This document shows, piece after piece, positions 34,811 through 42,935 of a DNA stretch of 64,000 nucleotides (its first letter is position 1; each line of letters opens with the position of its first letter). The notes under the pieces are model-generated. The model was given only the letters and a program-made list of their open reading frames with translations, did no database searches and was not told the DNA's origin. Location: positions 1 to 64,000 of the forward strand of contig JAEZFP010000022.1 of assembly GCA_023417475.1 (NCBI GenBank). The letters are read 5' to 3'. This stretch comes from Bacillota bacterium. Its GTDB lineage: Bacteria; Bacillota; UBA4882; UBA8346. The translations under genes were made by a program, and so were the position numbers.

Positions 34811-36543
34811 AAACCACAGCCAACCGTCAATTCTTGCGGATTTTAACCTATTTCAAACCGTACTGGCATCTGGTGGCGCTCAGCGCGCTGTACGCTTTGT
34901 TGATCAATGCGGCGGAATTGGCAAACCCCTATATCATGAAGCTCGCCATCGATGATTACATCAGCGGCGGCAACCCGCATTTAAGCATTGAACTATTGGG
35001 CTTTTTTTACCTGGCGGCGGTCATCACCGGCGCAGTCTTTAATTACAGCCAGACCTACCTGCTCAACGCGCTGGTCCAGAAGATCATGCTCAACATCCGG
35101 GTGCAATTGTTCGCCCATATTCAGAAGATGCCGCTTCGTTTTTTTGACCGCAACTCGTCCGGTCGTCTGCTGACCCGGGTTACCAACGATGTCGAGGCTT
35201 TGAACGAGATGTATTCCGGCGTGTTAATCGCTTTTTTCAAAGACTTTTTTATGTTGGCCGGGATTGTGATTGTGATGATCCGGATGAATTTCAAACTGGC
35301 GTTGGTCAGCTTTGCGGTGCTGCCGATTATCGTGGTCGTCACCTATCTCTATAACATTAAGGCCCGGTGGAACTTCAAACGGGTGCGGCATCTCATCGCG
35401 CAGATCAACGGTTTTTTCGCTGAAAATATCGCCGGGATGAAACTGGTCCAGATCTTTCACCGCGAATCCGAGAAATTCGCGGAGTTCTCCAAGTTAAACA
35501 AAGAATATAACAAGGCCAGTTTGTTCGAGGTGGTACTGACGGCGGTCTTCAAACCCTCCGCCGAACTGATCAACTCCCTCGCCATTTCCATTCTGATCTG
35601 GTACTGCACGCCGGGCATCTTCGGCTCCACGCTGGAGATCGGCGTCTTATTCGCCTTTATCACGTACGTGAAGAAATTCTTCTCGCCCATCAATGATCTG
35701 GCCGACAAATACAACGTGATTATGGCGGGCAGCGTGGCGGCGGACCGGATCTTCGAGTTGCTCGATACCCAAGCGGGCAAGGAGGATCTGGAAGCCGGCC
35801 TGGATTTAAAGGAGCTTCGCGGCGCCATCGAATTTCGCAATGTCTGGTTCTCCTATAACGACCGCGACTGGGTTTTGAAGGACGTCAGTTTCCGGGTGAA
35901 CCCCGGCGAAACGGTCGCTTTTGTCGGACCGACCGGGTCCGGCAAGTCGACCATCATCAATCTGATCGGCCGTTTTTATGAGATCCAAAAAGGCGAAATC
36001 CTGCTGGACGGGGTCAATATCAAGGAGATCAAACTTTCGGTCTTGCGCCGGTTGATTGCCGTGGTGATGCAGGATGTCTTTCTCTTTTCGGGGGATATCC
36101 GCTCCAATATCTGCTTGAACAATCAGGAGATCGCCGATGCCGAGGTGATGAAAGCCGCCCGCTATGTCAACGCCGCCGAATTTATCGAAGGACTGCCCCA
36201 GCAATACCGGGAAGAGGTGAAGGAACGGGGTTGCACCCTGTCCGCCGGTCAACGGCAGTTACTCTCCTTTGCCCGGGCGATTGTTTTCAACCCGGCCATC
36301 CTGGTCCTGGATGAAGCGACCGCCAATATTGACACTGAGACCGAACTGATTATCCAAGACTCATTGAAAAAGGTCTCCCAGGGCCGGACGACCTTGGTCA
36401 TCGCCCACCGGCTGTCGACTATCAAAGACGCCGATACGATCATCGTGATTCATAAAGGCCGCATCCGCGAGATGGGTAATCACGGGCAATTGCTGGAGCA
36501 AGGCGGAATTTATAAAGGGCTGTACGATATGCAGTTTGCGTAA
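34807..36543 (+). CDS. Heterodimeric ABC exporter, catalytic subunit
   Basis: Partner of the preceding protein, 578 aa. Six membrane segments, then an ATPase domain with Walker A GPTGSGKST, signature LSAGQRQLLSFARAI, Walker B LVLDEATANID with the catalytic Glu, H-loop IAHRLS. The signature LSAGQ differs from the partner's LSGGQ, as in other heterodimers. Translationally coupled (4-base overlap). Confidence 0.92.
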   Translation: MKTTANRQFLRILTYFKPYWHLVALSALYALLINAAELANPYIMKLAIDDYISGGNPHLSIELLGFFYLAAVITGAVFNYSQTYLLNALVQKIMLNIRVQLFAHIQKMPLRFFDRNSSGRLLTRVTNDVEALNEMYSGVLIAFFKDFFMLAGIVIVMIRMNFKLALVSFAVLPIIVVVTYLYNIKARWNFKRVRHLIAQINGFFAENIAGMKLVQIFHRESEKFAEFSKLNKEYNKASLFEVVLTAVFKPSAELINSLAISILIWYCTPGIFGSTLEIGVLFAFITYVKKFFSPINDLADKYNVIMAGSVAADRIFELLDTQAGKEDLEAGLDLKELRGAIEFRNVWFSYNDRDWVLKDVSFRVNPGETVAFVGPTGSGKSTIINLIGRFYEIQKGEILLDGVNIKEIKLSVLRRLIAVVMQDVFLFSGDIRSNICLNNQEIADAEVMKAARYVNAAEFIEGLPQQYREEVKERGCTLSAGQRQLLSFARAIVFNPAILVLDEATANIDTETELIIQDSLKKVSQGRTTLVIAHRLSTIKDADTIIVIHKGRIREMGNHGQLLEQGGIYKGLYDMQFA

Positions 36544-36618
36544 AGAGGTAGCGCCCCCTCAATTTCTTCCTTAGCGCATCCTTAAAACAGCTTGAACGAA
36601 TGTTTAATAATAATCGAC

Positions 36619-36624
36619 TATAAT
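36619..36624 (+). promoter_or_regulatory. Candidate -10 element of the PHP gene
   Basis: TATAAT at 36619-36624. A TTGAAC lies 21 bases upstream, too far for a good -35. The ATG at 36623 falls inside this element, which argues that it is not the start codon of the next gene. Confidence 0.4.
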
Positions 36625-36661
36625 GAAGGCACAACCGAATTTTATTAAGGGGGTGCCTCTC

Positions 36662-37393
36662 ATTTTAAAAGCCGATCTTCATATCCATAGCATCTGCCGG
36701 AAACGTTTGAGTTACTGCCCGTTCTTATACGACTCGGTCCAAACGGTGAACGCCATTCTTCAACGGGCGCTTGACTCCGAAATTCGCATTTTGGCCATCA
36801 CCGATCACGATACCCTGGCCGGATACCGTAAAGCCAAACGGATCGTCGAATCTTACGGTTTGGACCTGCTGTTGATCCCGGGCTGCGAAATATCCTCGGC
36901 CGAAGGACACATCCTGGCTTACCAGATTGAAACCGAGATCCCCAAAGGCTTATCGGCCAAAGAAACCGTCGCCCGCATTCACGACCAGGGCGGCTACGCC
37001 GTGGCGGCCCATCCCTATTTTGTCGGGTCGTTAAAAGACCGCGTCTTTGATCTGGACTTGGACGCTTTCGAAGGCTTCAACTCCACCGTCTGCATTGTCT
37101 CCAATATTAAAAGCATCGACGCGGCCCGCCGCATGGGACTCCCCTACCTCGCCAACAGCGACGCCCACCAGGTGGAAGAGATCGGCCGAAGTTATACCCT
37201 GTTTCCCGATGAGACCCACAACGCCGCCGACCTCTTCCGGCAGCTGCGCGCGGGGGAATATGTCACCTGTTTCACCCGTTCCGACAGTCTCCAAATGATC
37301 AAACGTCATCTTTACCGCAATCTGCAAATCCAATTCCAGCCCAATCTGCGACCCGGCCGGAGCGAGGTCGAGAGCTTTGCAACGTTAAACTAA
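36662..37393 (+). CDS. PHP-domain phosphoesterase
   Basis: Metal-dependent phosphoesterase of the PHP superfamily, about 243 aa. Seen: DLHIHSIC near the N terminus, AITDHDTLAGY, IPGCEISSAEGHILAY, VAAHPYF, and ANSDAHQVEEIG, all with metal-ligand His/Asp. Close relatives include RNase AM/nucleotide 3',5'-bisphosphate phosphatases. The frame has an ATG at 36623, but it overlaps a TATAAT and has no ribosome binding site. AAGGGGG at 36648-36653 points to the ATT at 36662, giving the usual N terminus (LKADLHIHS); a rare ATT start is thus likely. The 3' end overlaps the convergent Nudix gene by 4 bases. Confidence 0.85.
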   Translation: MLKADLHIHSICRKRLSYCPFLYDSVQTVNAILQRALDSEIRILAITDHDTLAGYRKAKRIVESYGLDLLLIPGCEISSAEGHILAYQIETEIPKGLSAKETVARIHDQGGYAVAAHPYFVGSLKDRVFDLDLDAFEGFNSTVCIVSNIKSIDAARRMGLPYLANSDAHQVEEIGRSYTLFPDETHNAADLFRQLRAGEYVTCFTRSDSLQMIKRHLYRNLQIQFQPNLRPGRSEVESFATLN

Positions 37394-37977
37394 GCTTCCC
37401 TGGGACCGGCTAACGGAATTCCAGTCGCCACTCCGGCGGCGTAACAACGAATAATGTGCTCATCGGCTATAAAAGCCAGCTCCGGAAAAGGGCCGCTTAG
37501 CGGAAACCACCCCAAGGCTTCAATATCGTCGCCGGCCCGCAAGGTTCCGCCATAAGGCCGCCCCAGGAAAACCGGAACGATTGTGTGCAAGTTGGGGGCT
37601 AAAAAATTGGAACAGACGTTCAGCGTCGCCACCAACTCAATTGCCAGGCCGGTCTCTTCCGCCACTTCCCGTCGCGCCGCCGTCAGGATATCCTCGTCCC
37701 ATTCCACGAAACCGCCGGGCAGACCCCATTTCCCCGCCTCAAAGCTACCCGGTCCCCGTTTCCCCAGCAAGACGCGCCCCTCCTCCACAATCAACACCGT
37801 CACCCCCGGGCTGGGATTCCGGTAATAGACAAACCCGCAGACCGGACAGACCGGTCGCACTCGCCCACTGCTCTCGCGCCGCTCCAACCGGTTGCCGCAA
37901 CACGGACAAAACCGGTAACCATCCTGCGCCGCCGCTTCCGTAACCGGATAACTGCAAAAGACTTGTTTTGTGTTCAT
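37390..37977 (-). CDS. Nudix hydrolase with zinc ribbon, NudC-like
   Basis: 195 aa. An N-terminal zinc ribbon (CPCCGNRL, CPVCGFVYYRN) is followed by a Nudix domain with box GFVEWDEDILTAARREVAEETGL near residue 95. This layout is found in ADP-ribose/NADH pyrophosphatase-like enzymes that hydrolyse nucleoside diphosphate derivatives. The frame is open upstream to 38157, but AGGTGAT lies before ATG 37977 and the sequence upstream is repeat-like, so I start there. Confidence 0.88.
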   Translation of the reverse strand: MNTKQVFCSYPVTEAAAQDGYRFCPCCGNRLERRESSGRVRPVCPVCGFVYYRNPSPGVTVLIVEEGRVLLGKRGPGSFEAGKWGLPGGFVEWDEDILTAARREVAEETGLAIELVATLNVCSNFLAPNLHTIVPVFLGRPYGGTLRAGDDIEALGWFPLSGPFPELAFIADEHIIRCYAAGVATGIPLAGPREA

Positions 37978-38414
37978 TGGTATCACCTGCTGAAAAATAA
38001 TATTAAGGCATGGAAAGCTTCTGTCCGCCCAGACCTGAAGGTCAGGGCTACGATTAAAATCGGTCTCAAGCCCTTCCGGGCTGGGGGTGCTTCGAAGCCC
38101 GACTGCGATCCTTTTGTCCTTTAAAAGGACAACCGCAATACTTCGTTGCCTATTCAATCTTTTGTAGAGTTCAAAGCCTAGTGGTTACCCTTTAAAGGGC
38201 GAGGGATCGCAGTTAGACTAATTTTTCATCCTTTCGCTTCCCCCGGCAAATCAGCGTGGGCGACTACCCAGAAAAACCAAACAAACCTAGTAACTTCAAT
38301 TTAAATCGGTCTCAATCAACAGCAATCTTTACCCTGGCCGGCGCTCCAACCCGAACTGACGCCGGGTGGAGCCTTGCGGGACTACTTATCTCCTTGAGTA
38401 GCAATCGCGTCGTC
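37978..38414. repeat. Gene-free region with nested inverted repeats
   Basis: No supported gene. ACTGCGATCC (38102-38111) is inverted at 38204-38213. Inside lie a hairpin TTGTCCTTT/AAAGGACAA (38114-38132) and the palindrome CCCTTTAAAGGG (38188-38199). Other small stems are GACCTGAAGGTC and GCCCTTCCGGGC. AAATCGGTCTCAA occurs twice (38057-38069 and 38303-38315). TTCAAAGCCTAGT (38170-38182) recurs at 16808 and ATCCTTTTGTCCT (38108-38120) recurs at 127. A composite mobile or structured intergenic repeat is likely. Confidence 0.55.
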
Positions 38415-38516
38415 AAAAGGGATAGAGTGCAAGGCGCGACCGAGCGAGGACTGGAAGCGTACCGGATGTACGCTGAAGCCCGGAGCGACCTAGCAACGCA
38501 GCAATCTATCCCTTTT
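38415..38516. repeat. REP/MITE-like palindromic repeat
   Basis: Ends AAAAGGGATAGA (38415-38426) and TCTATCCCTTTT (38505-38516) are perfect 12-base inverted repeats. The centre has GCGTAC, a 5-base loop and GTACGC (38457-38473). The arms between (GCAAGGCGCGACC, GGAGCGACCTAGC) pair partly. The 102-base unit abuts the 3' end of corA. It resembles a repeat I have seen in many bacterial genomes, but I cannot verify this here. Confidence 0.7.
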
Positions 38517-38526
38517 CACGGCGCCT

Positions 38527-39474
38527 TCAAAACCACTTCTTCCGCTTAAAATACCAGAGCAACCCGGCCACCGTGCCCCCCATCAGCCCCCAGAGCAAAC
38601 CCAATCCATGCGGCCAACCCAACTCCGGGATCTTAAAATTCATCCCGTAATACCCCACAATCAGCGTTAGCGGCAACATAATCGTAGAAACGATCGTCAA
38701 AGTCTTCATAATCTCATTCATCCGGTTGGAGATGGCGCTCAAATAAATCTCCTGGGCTCCGGCGATAATATCCCGTTGCGTCTCGCAAAGTTCCTGCAAC
38801 CGGATCAATTGGTCATAGAGCAAGCTCATAAACGGCAACGCCTCCTGATCCACAAAAGGATTCTCGCGGCGCGACAATTGGCCCAACACTTCCCGCATCG
38901 GCACCATCGCTTTGCGCATGGCGATCAGATCGCGTTTCAAACTAAAGATCTCGTTCAACAAACTTTGGTCGGGTTTGGGAAAAATCCGGTCTTCAATGGT
39001 TTCGGTCAGGTCGGCAATCTGGTCTAAAACCACAAAACCTTTGCCAATCAACGGCACCGCGATATGATAAAACAAAACGTCCGATCCTTGCCGGAAAAAC
39101 CGGGGCGGCGGGTCGGTTTTGACGACTTCGATTGCTTCCACCGGCCGCAAATGAATGGTGATCAAATAACGGTTCCCCAGGATAAAATGACAAGGATTCA
39201 GTTCGACCGCGCCCGCTTCATTGGAATGAATCTCTTGCAACAGCAGATGGAGATAATCTTCAAACTCGTCCAAAAACGCCCGGGGTTGGGGGGTGAAGAT
39301 CCGTTCGATGGTCAGCGGATGAAACAGTTGGAGCTGCTCCAGCGCCGCGCGGACCTCCGTCGCGTCGCCGTCCAGGTCGAGCCAGAGAACGGTCTCGGGA
39401 TCGGCTCGTAAACGGTTGAAAGATTTTTGGTCAGTTTGCGTTATCCCCGCTTGAGCCTGCCAGGTTATCAGCAT
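38527..39474 (-). CDS. corA: CorA-family magnesium/cobalt transporter
   Basis: Pentameric divalent-cation channel, 315 aa from ATG 39474 (AGGAGAAGG just before; an in-frame ATG at 39522 lies further upstream). Large cytoplasmic domain, then two C-terminal membrane helices with the signature YGMNF between them (IVSTIMLPLTLIVGYYGMNF; LGLLWGLMGGTVAGLLWYF) and a basic tail. The GMN motif is the ion filter. Confidence 0.93.
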   Translation of the reverse strand: MLITWQAQAGITQTDQKSFNRLRADPETVLWLDLDGDATEVRAALEQLQLFHPLTIERIFTPQPRAFLDEFEDYLHLLLQEIHSNEAGAVELNPCHFILGNRYLITIHLRPVEAIEVVKTDPPPRFFRQGSDVLFYHIAVPLIGKGFVVLDQIADLTETIEDRIFPKPDQSLLNEIFSLKRDLIAMRKAMVPMREVLGQLSRRENPFVDQEALPFMSLLYDQLIRLQELCETQRDIIAGAQEIYLSAISNRMNEIMKTLTIVSTIMLPLTLIVGYYGMNFKIPELGWPHGLGLLWGLMGGTVAGLLWYFKRKKWF

Positions 39475-39540
39475 TTTTCCTTCTCCTCGGGCGTTCCGCC
39501 CTACAGTGTTAATAAATGACACAGTATGTTACCTCAGTAT

Positions 39541-40368
39541 CTACTTCAATTCCCGTTGCTTCTCCCGCTCCAACTGCTTGACGCTTTTCGCCGGGGTCGG
39601 TAAATCCTCCGGCATGGTACCGCCAAGCTCTTTAATGGTCTGCCGTACTTTGGAGCCAACTTCATGATGTGTTACATTTGCCTTCTGTTTCACCTGAACA
39701 TTGTCTCGCCTAAGTTTCTCCTCGGTTTGGGTCGCACGAAAGAGATTGGCCGCCAGTTCGGTGCTGCCCATATGGTCGAGAATTTCCTGGCCTTGGTGCA
39801 ACCCTTTGCGTTGGTGAATCTCTTTGGCTTTCAGCCCACCGTACAGCCCCATGTAACCGTAGTTTTGGAAAGTGGCATAATCAATAGCGGTTGCGACTCC
39901 GGCGTCTTTGGCCGCAGCCACCAACTTTTTATTATGCTCCTTCAATTCATTGCGAATTGCCAGCCGTTTGCTGTTTTCATCGAGTTGTTCAAAGTTGTCA
40001 ACCAGTTCTTGTTTGCGGGTTTGGACGGCAAAGTAGGTCTGTCCAAGCGCAACCACTTCTTTCCGGGGATCGGCGTTTTGGACTATCAAATAACAAGCGT
40101 AACGGGAAAGCATCATATCTTGGATCTCGCGTTCCGTTCCCGAGCCGATCTCAACCATTTTCCCGACGTCGGCAAAATGTTCAGAAACATCGATATTACT
40201 ATTTTTGCAGGCTTCTTTGGCCTTTTCAATTACATTGACAAAGTTGTCCCACTTGTTATACTCCAATACTTTTTGGAGATCGCGCGCCAACCAGTATTCC
40301 ATTCCATAGTCATTTAGGTTTTTGATGCTTTCAAAAAGCTTTACCCCGTAACTGGTTATTTCATTCAC
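39541..40368 (-). CDS. dinD: DinD-like DNA-damage-inducible protein
   Basis: 275 aa, the length of E. coli DinD. An N-terminal BRO-N-like domain (YWLARDLQKVLEYNKWDNF) is followed by the DinD-type core (YACYLIVQNADPRKEVVALGQTYFAVQTR, ELAANLFRATQTEEKLRR) and a charged tail. DinD is SOS-regulated in E. coli and acts on RecA filaments there; no LexA box was identified here. The GTG at 40368 with AGGAGGG upstream is preferred over the longer frame (to 40479). Such genes also travel with mobile DNA; the AT-rich, repeat-bearing upstream region agrees with this but does not prove it. Confidence 0.88.
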   Translation of the reverse strand: MNEITSYGVKLFESIKNLNDYGMEYWLARDLQKVLEYNKWDNFVNVIEKAKEACKNSNIDVSEHFADVGKMVEIGSGTEREIQDMMLSRYACYLIVQNADPRKEVVALGQTYFAVQTRKQELVDNFEQLDENSKRLAIRNELKEHNKKLVAAAKDAGVATAIDYATFQNYGYMGLYGGLKAKEIHQRKGLHQGQEILDHMGSTELAANLFRATQTEEKLRRDNVQVKQKANVTHHEVGSKVRQTIKELGGTMPEDLPTPAKSVKQLEREKQRELK

Positions 40369-40554
40369 TTTTAACCCTCCTCTAAACCTCAATTCATCAA
40401 CAACTCGTCGATCAAAGGTCGATATTTTCATAGGGTACGAGTCTATTGTAACATTATCATGGCATCCAAAAATTAACATGTCAAGGTTTTCTTCCGTTAT
40501 GTTTTAATACGGTTTCATAACCATCGCGACTTTTCCACATAAAATTAATCAATA

Positions 40555-40734
40555 CTACTCCATTTTCGTTGGTTTTTTGATTTTTCTCTCCAAAAACTCC
40601 TTATCACTCTGACAAAAATATTTATCAATGGCAAAAAAATAATTCTCCATCATGCAAAAATATTTCTTCACCGCAATTAAATATTTATTGCCATTGAAAA
40701 AACATTTATTCACCTGACAAAAATATTTATCCAC
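40555..40734 (-). CDS. Short frame of 7-residue repeats (uncertain gene)
   Basis: The minus strand encodes about 59 residues, mostly as 7-residue units such as VDKYFCQ, VNKCFFN, GNKYLIA, VKKYFCM, MENYFFA, IDKYFCQ, SDKEFLE, then RKIKKPTKME and a stop. The frame continues upstream through two more units (GNKYLSK) but is broken by an in-frame TGA. No good ribosome binding site precedes the GTG at 40734. It may be a decayed gene, a translated small protein, or a DNA repeat whose 21-base period keeps a frame by chance. Confidence 0.4.
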   Translation of the reverse strand: MDKYFCQVNKCFFNGNKYLIAVKKYFCMMENYFFAIDKYFCQSDKEFLERKIKKPTKME

Positions 40735-40801
40735 CTTGCTTAATCATTTATTGCCTTTACTTAAATATTTATTGCCTTAAATTAGCTATTTTTTCATCTG
40801 T
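40593..40801. repeat. 21-bp tandem repeat array, about 10 units
   Basis: Diverged tandem units of exactly 21 bases, for example around CAAAAATATTTATCCACC and TTAAATATTTATTGCC, run between the dinD-like gene and the sugar-acid operon. The shared core is AAATATTTAT. The period is a multiple of three, so one minus-strand frame reads as 7-residue repeats. The stretch is far more AT-rich than the surrounding genes. Confidence 0.8.
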
Positions 40802-40931
40802 TTTTATAATTTACCGCGACTTGATTGCAAACCGAGTAACTCATAACAAAAATCGGCTAAGCCCGGACCGTATTTTGTCCCGCTTAACCGATTTTTGTTA
40901 GAAACAAACATCCCAAATGGGTGTTAAAATA

Positions 40932-41705
40932 TTAAAACCCGTAGGCAATCGCGCCGCCGTCGACCGCGAAATCCTGGCCGGTGACATATTTTCCGGCATT
41001 GCTGACCAGATACAAAATCATATTCGCGACGTCCTGCATCTCGCCGAACCGGTGCAACGGCATCCGGTTGAGGATCTTCGCCCGGCGCGCCTCGTCCATC
41101 ACCTGAATCGCCATGGCCGAGGGGAACCAGCCCGGCGCCACCGAGTTGACCAGAATGTTGTCATGCGCCCACTCAATGGCCAACCCTCGGGTGATCCCCA
41201 ACACCGCCGACTTGGAGGAGCAGTAGGGGACGACTTCCGAAAAACCGAAATGTCCGGCCATCGAGGAGATGTTGACAATCCGGCCGACGGATTTGGACTG
41301 CTTTAAATAGGGGTAAAGAAGCTGCGAGAGTTGAAAGACCGCGTCCACATTAACCGTATGGATCTTATCCCAGAGCTCGGTCGGGAAAATCTCCGCCCGG
41401 GTTTTATGGGTCATTCCGGCGTTATTTACCAGAAAGTCGATTCCGCCGTCGGCGGCGGCGATCTCTGCCACAATCCGCTCCACCGCGCTCCGGTCGGTGA
41501 TGTCCGCTTGAATCCGGACGATATTGTCATGCCGGGCGGCGCTGTCGGTGGTAACCGTCAGGCTTAAATCATAAACTTTCGCGCCGGCGTCGGCCAATAA
41601 AGTCGCCGTGGCGAGTCCCAAACCGCTGGAAGCGCCGGTCACAATGCCGACCCGGCCTTCCAGCGAAAAAATTTTTTCTAAGGTCTTGCTGATACTCGTT
41701 GTCAT
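40932..41705 (-). CDS. SDR oxidoreductase, last gene of hexuronate operon
   Basis: NAD(P)-dependent short-chain dehydrogenase, 257 aa. Seen: TGASSGLG cofactor motif near residue 23, NNAG, catalytic YCSSK near residue 164, and a C-terminal DGG. AGGAGG lies 7 bases before ATG 41705; the longer open frame overlaps the upstream gene and is not used. By context it likely oxidises or reduces a sugar acid, such as the fructuronate/mannonate or tagaturonate/altronate step or a gluconate-type step. A second SDR of the same size is in the same operon (46158-46928). Confidence 0.9.
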   Translation of the reverse strand: MTTSISKTLEKIFSLEGRVGIVTGASSGLGLATATLLADAGAKVYDLSLTVTTDSAARHDNIVRIQADITDRSAVERIVAEIAAADGGIDFLVNNAGMTHKTRAEIFPTELWDKIHTVNVDAVFQLSQLLYPYLKQSKSVGRIVNISSMAGHFGFSEVVPYCSSKSAVLGITRGLAIEWAHDNILVNSVAPGWFPSAMAIQVMDEARRAKILNRMPLHRFGEMQDVANMILYLVSNAGKYVTGQDFAVDGGAIAYGF

Positions 41706-41775
41706 CGAAAATCCTCCTATGTGGGTCGCCCCAACTTTCCTGATGGTAAGGCCATCTTGCGTTCCGCTTTGTTCA

Positions 41776-42894
41776 TTACGCTTCAAGCGCTTTATAGGAC
41801 ACACATTGCCGTTCGATCAATTCCCAATCCAATTCCGCCCCAATCCCGGGGGCCTCCGGAACCGTGATCATTCCCTCCCCGTCAATGGGCAGCCAGCCTT
41901 GCATCGGCAGTTGGAAATCGGTTTCCGGTACAAAATATTCGAAATACTCGCAGTTGCGAATGGCGCACGACACGTGCAGATTGACAATATCCATGTAATT
42001 CATGGTGGTGGTATGGATCTCGCAGCGCAATCCGAACGCCTCGGCCAGATGGGCGATTTTCAGGGTTCCGGTAATGCCGTTTTTCCAGGAAACGTCGGCC
42101 CGGACAATATCGGCGGCGTGTTGAGCGATGGCTTGGGCGACTCCCCAATGGCAACCCCGGGTGGTTTCGGTGGCCGCCACCGGAATATCCAAAGTGCGGC
42201 ATAATTCCTGATATTTGTACAATTCGAAATCCCGGAACGGCTCCTCGAACCACCGGTAATTCAACCGTTCCAGCTGCCGGCCGATGACGATCGCCTCATC
42301 CAGGCTATACTCCGCCACCGGATCGGAAAACAACACATAGTCCGGTCCCACCGCGTCGCGCAACGCCTGATGAATCTCCAGATCCAGCGCCACCGGTCCC
42401 GGGGGATGCGCCTTATAGGCTTTAATCCCCTTGGAACCGTAATATAAGGCTTCCGTCACATATTCTTCGGTCGTCTGATGGAACAGGCCGCTGGCGTAAA
42501 CCGGCAAACGGTTCCGGTAGGCTCCCAGATACTTGTACAAGGGCAACCCCGCCGCTTTGGCCGCAATATCCCACAACGCCACATCCACCGGTCCGGTTAA
42601 ATAGACGGGGAAAAACGCCAGATGACGGTCGATATTCCACAGTTCGTGCCAGATCGCTTCCCGGTCGTAGGGATCCCGTCCCAACAAGATCGGCGCCACA
42701 TTATCTTGCAGATAAGCCTCGGTGACCGCGCCCGACCGCGCCGCCAAGGTGGTGGCAACTCCGGTGATCCCCTGGTCGGTGGTGATTTTGATCACGACCA
42801 CATCCCACGGCATGCTGCTTTTCCCTTGCCGTTTCTCGTCAAAGAGGCACTGATCGCGCCGGACCCACCAGGATTCGAATTTCGTAATCTTCAT
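41776..42894 (-). CDS. Enolase-superfamily sugar-acid dehydratase
   Basis: Mandelate racemase/muconate lactonising enzyme family, 372 aa. Seen: capping domain (residues 1-120), barrel with GIKAYKAH near residue 163 for the acid/base Lys, metal ligands in FSDPVAEY, FEEPF and AATETTRG, and EIHTTTMN near the end, with a His in place for a sugar-acid dehydratase. The substrate is an aldonate or uronate-derived acid; mannonate, galactarate or glucarate are candidates but not resolved. It lies between the transporter genes and the SDR gene. Confidence 0.87.
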   Translation of the reverse strand: MKITKFESWWVRRDQCLFDEKRQGKSSMPWDVVVIKITTDQGITGVATTLAARSGAVTEAYLQDNVAPILLGRDPYDREAIWHELWNIDRHLAFFPVYLTGPVDVALWDIAAKAAGLPLYKYLGAYRNRLPVYASGLFHQTTEEYVTEALYYGSKGIKAYKAHPPGPVALDLEIHQALRDAVGPDYVLFSDPVAEYSLDEAIVIGRQLERLNYRWFEEPFRDFELYKYQELCRTLDIPVAATETTRGCHWGVAQAIAQHAADIVRADVSWKNGITGTLKIAHLAEAFGLRCEIHTTTMNYMDIVNLHVSCAIRNCEYFEYFVPETDFQLPMQGWLPIDGEGMITVPEAPGIGAELDWELIERQCVSYKALEA

Positions 42895-42935
42895 TGTAGT
42901 CAGTTCCTCGCTTCTTTGCTAGTTCAGACAGGCGC

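Noticed and set aside
38256..38549. Plus-strand frame across the palindromic repeat next to corA
   Set aside because: It is the translation of a REP-like repeat and overlaps the corA 3' end.
39541..40368. DinD-like gene as part of a defence island
   Set aside because: Neighbours are CorA and a sugar-acid operon; no restriction, toxin or nuclease genes were seen.
40593..40801. CRISPR-like array
   Set aside because: The 21-base units are diverged throughout, without constant repeats separated by unique spacers, and no cas gene is nearby.
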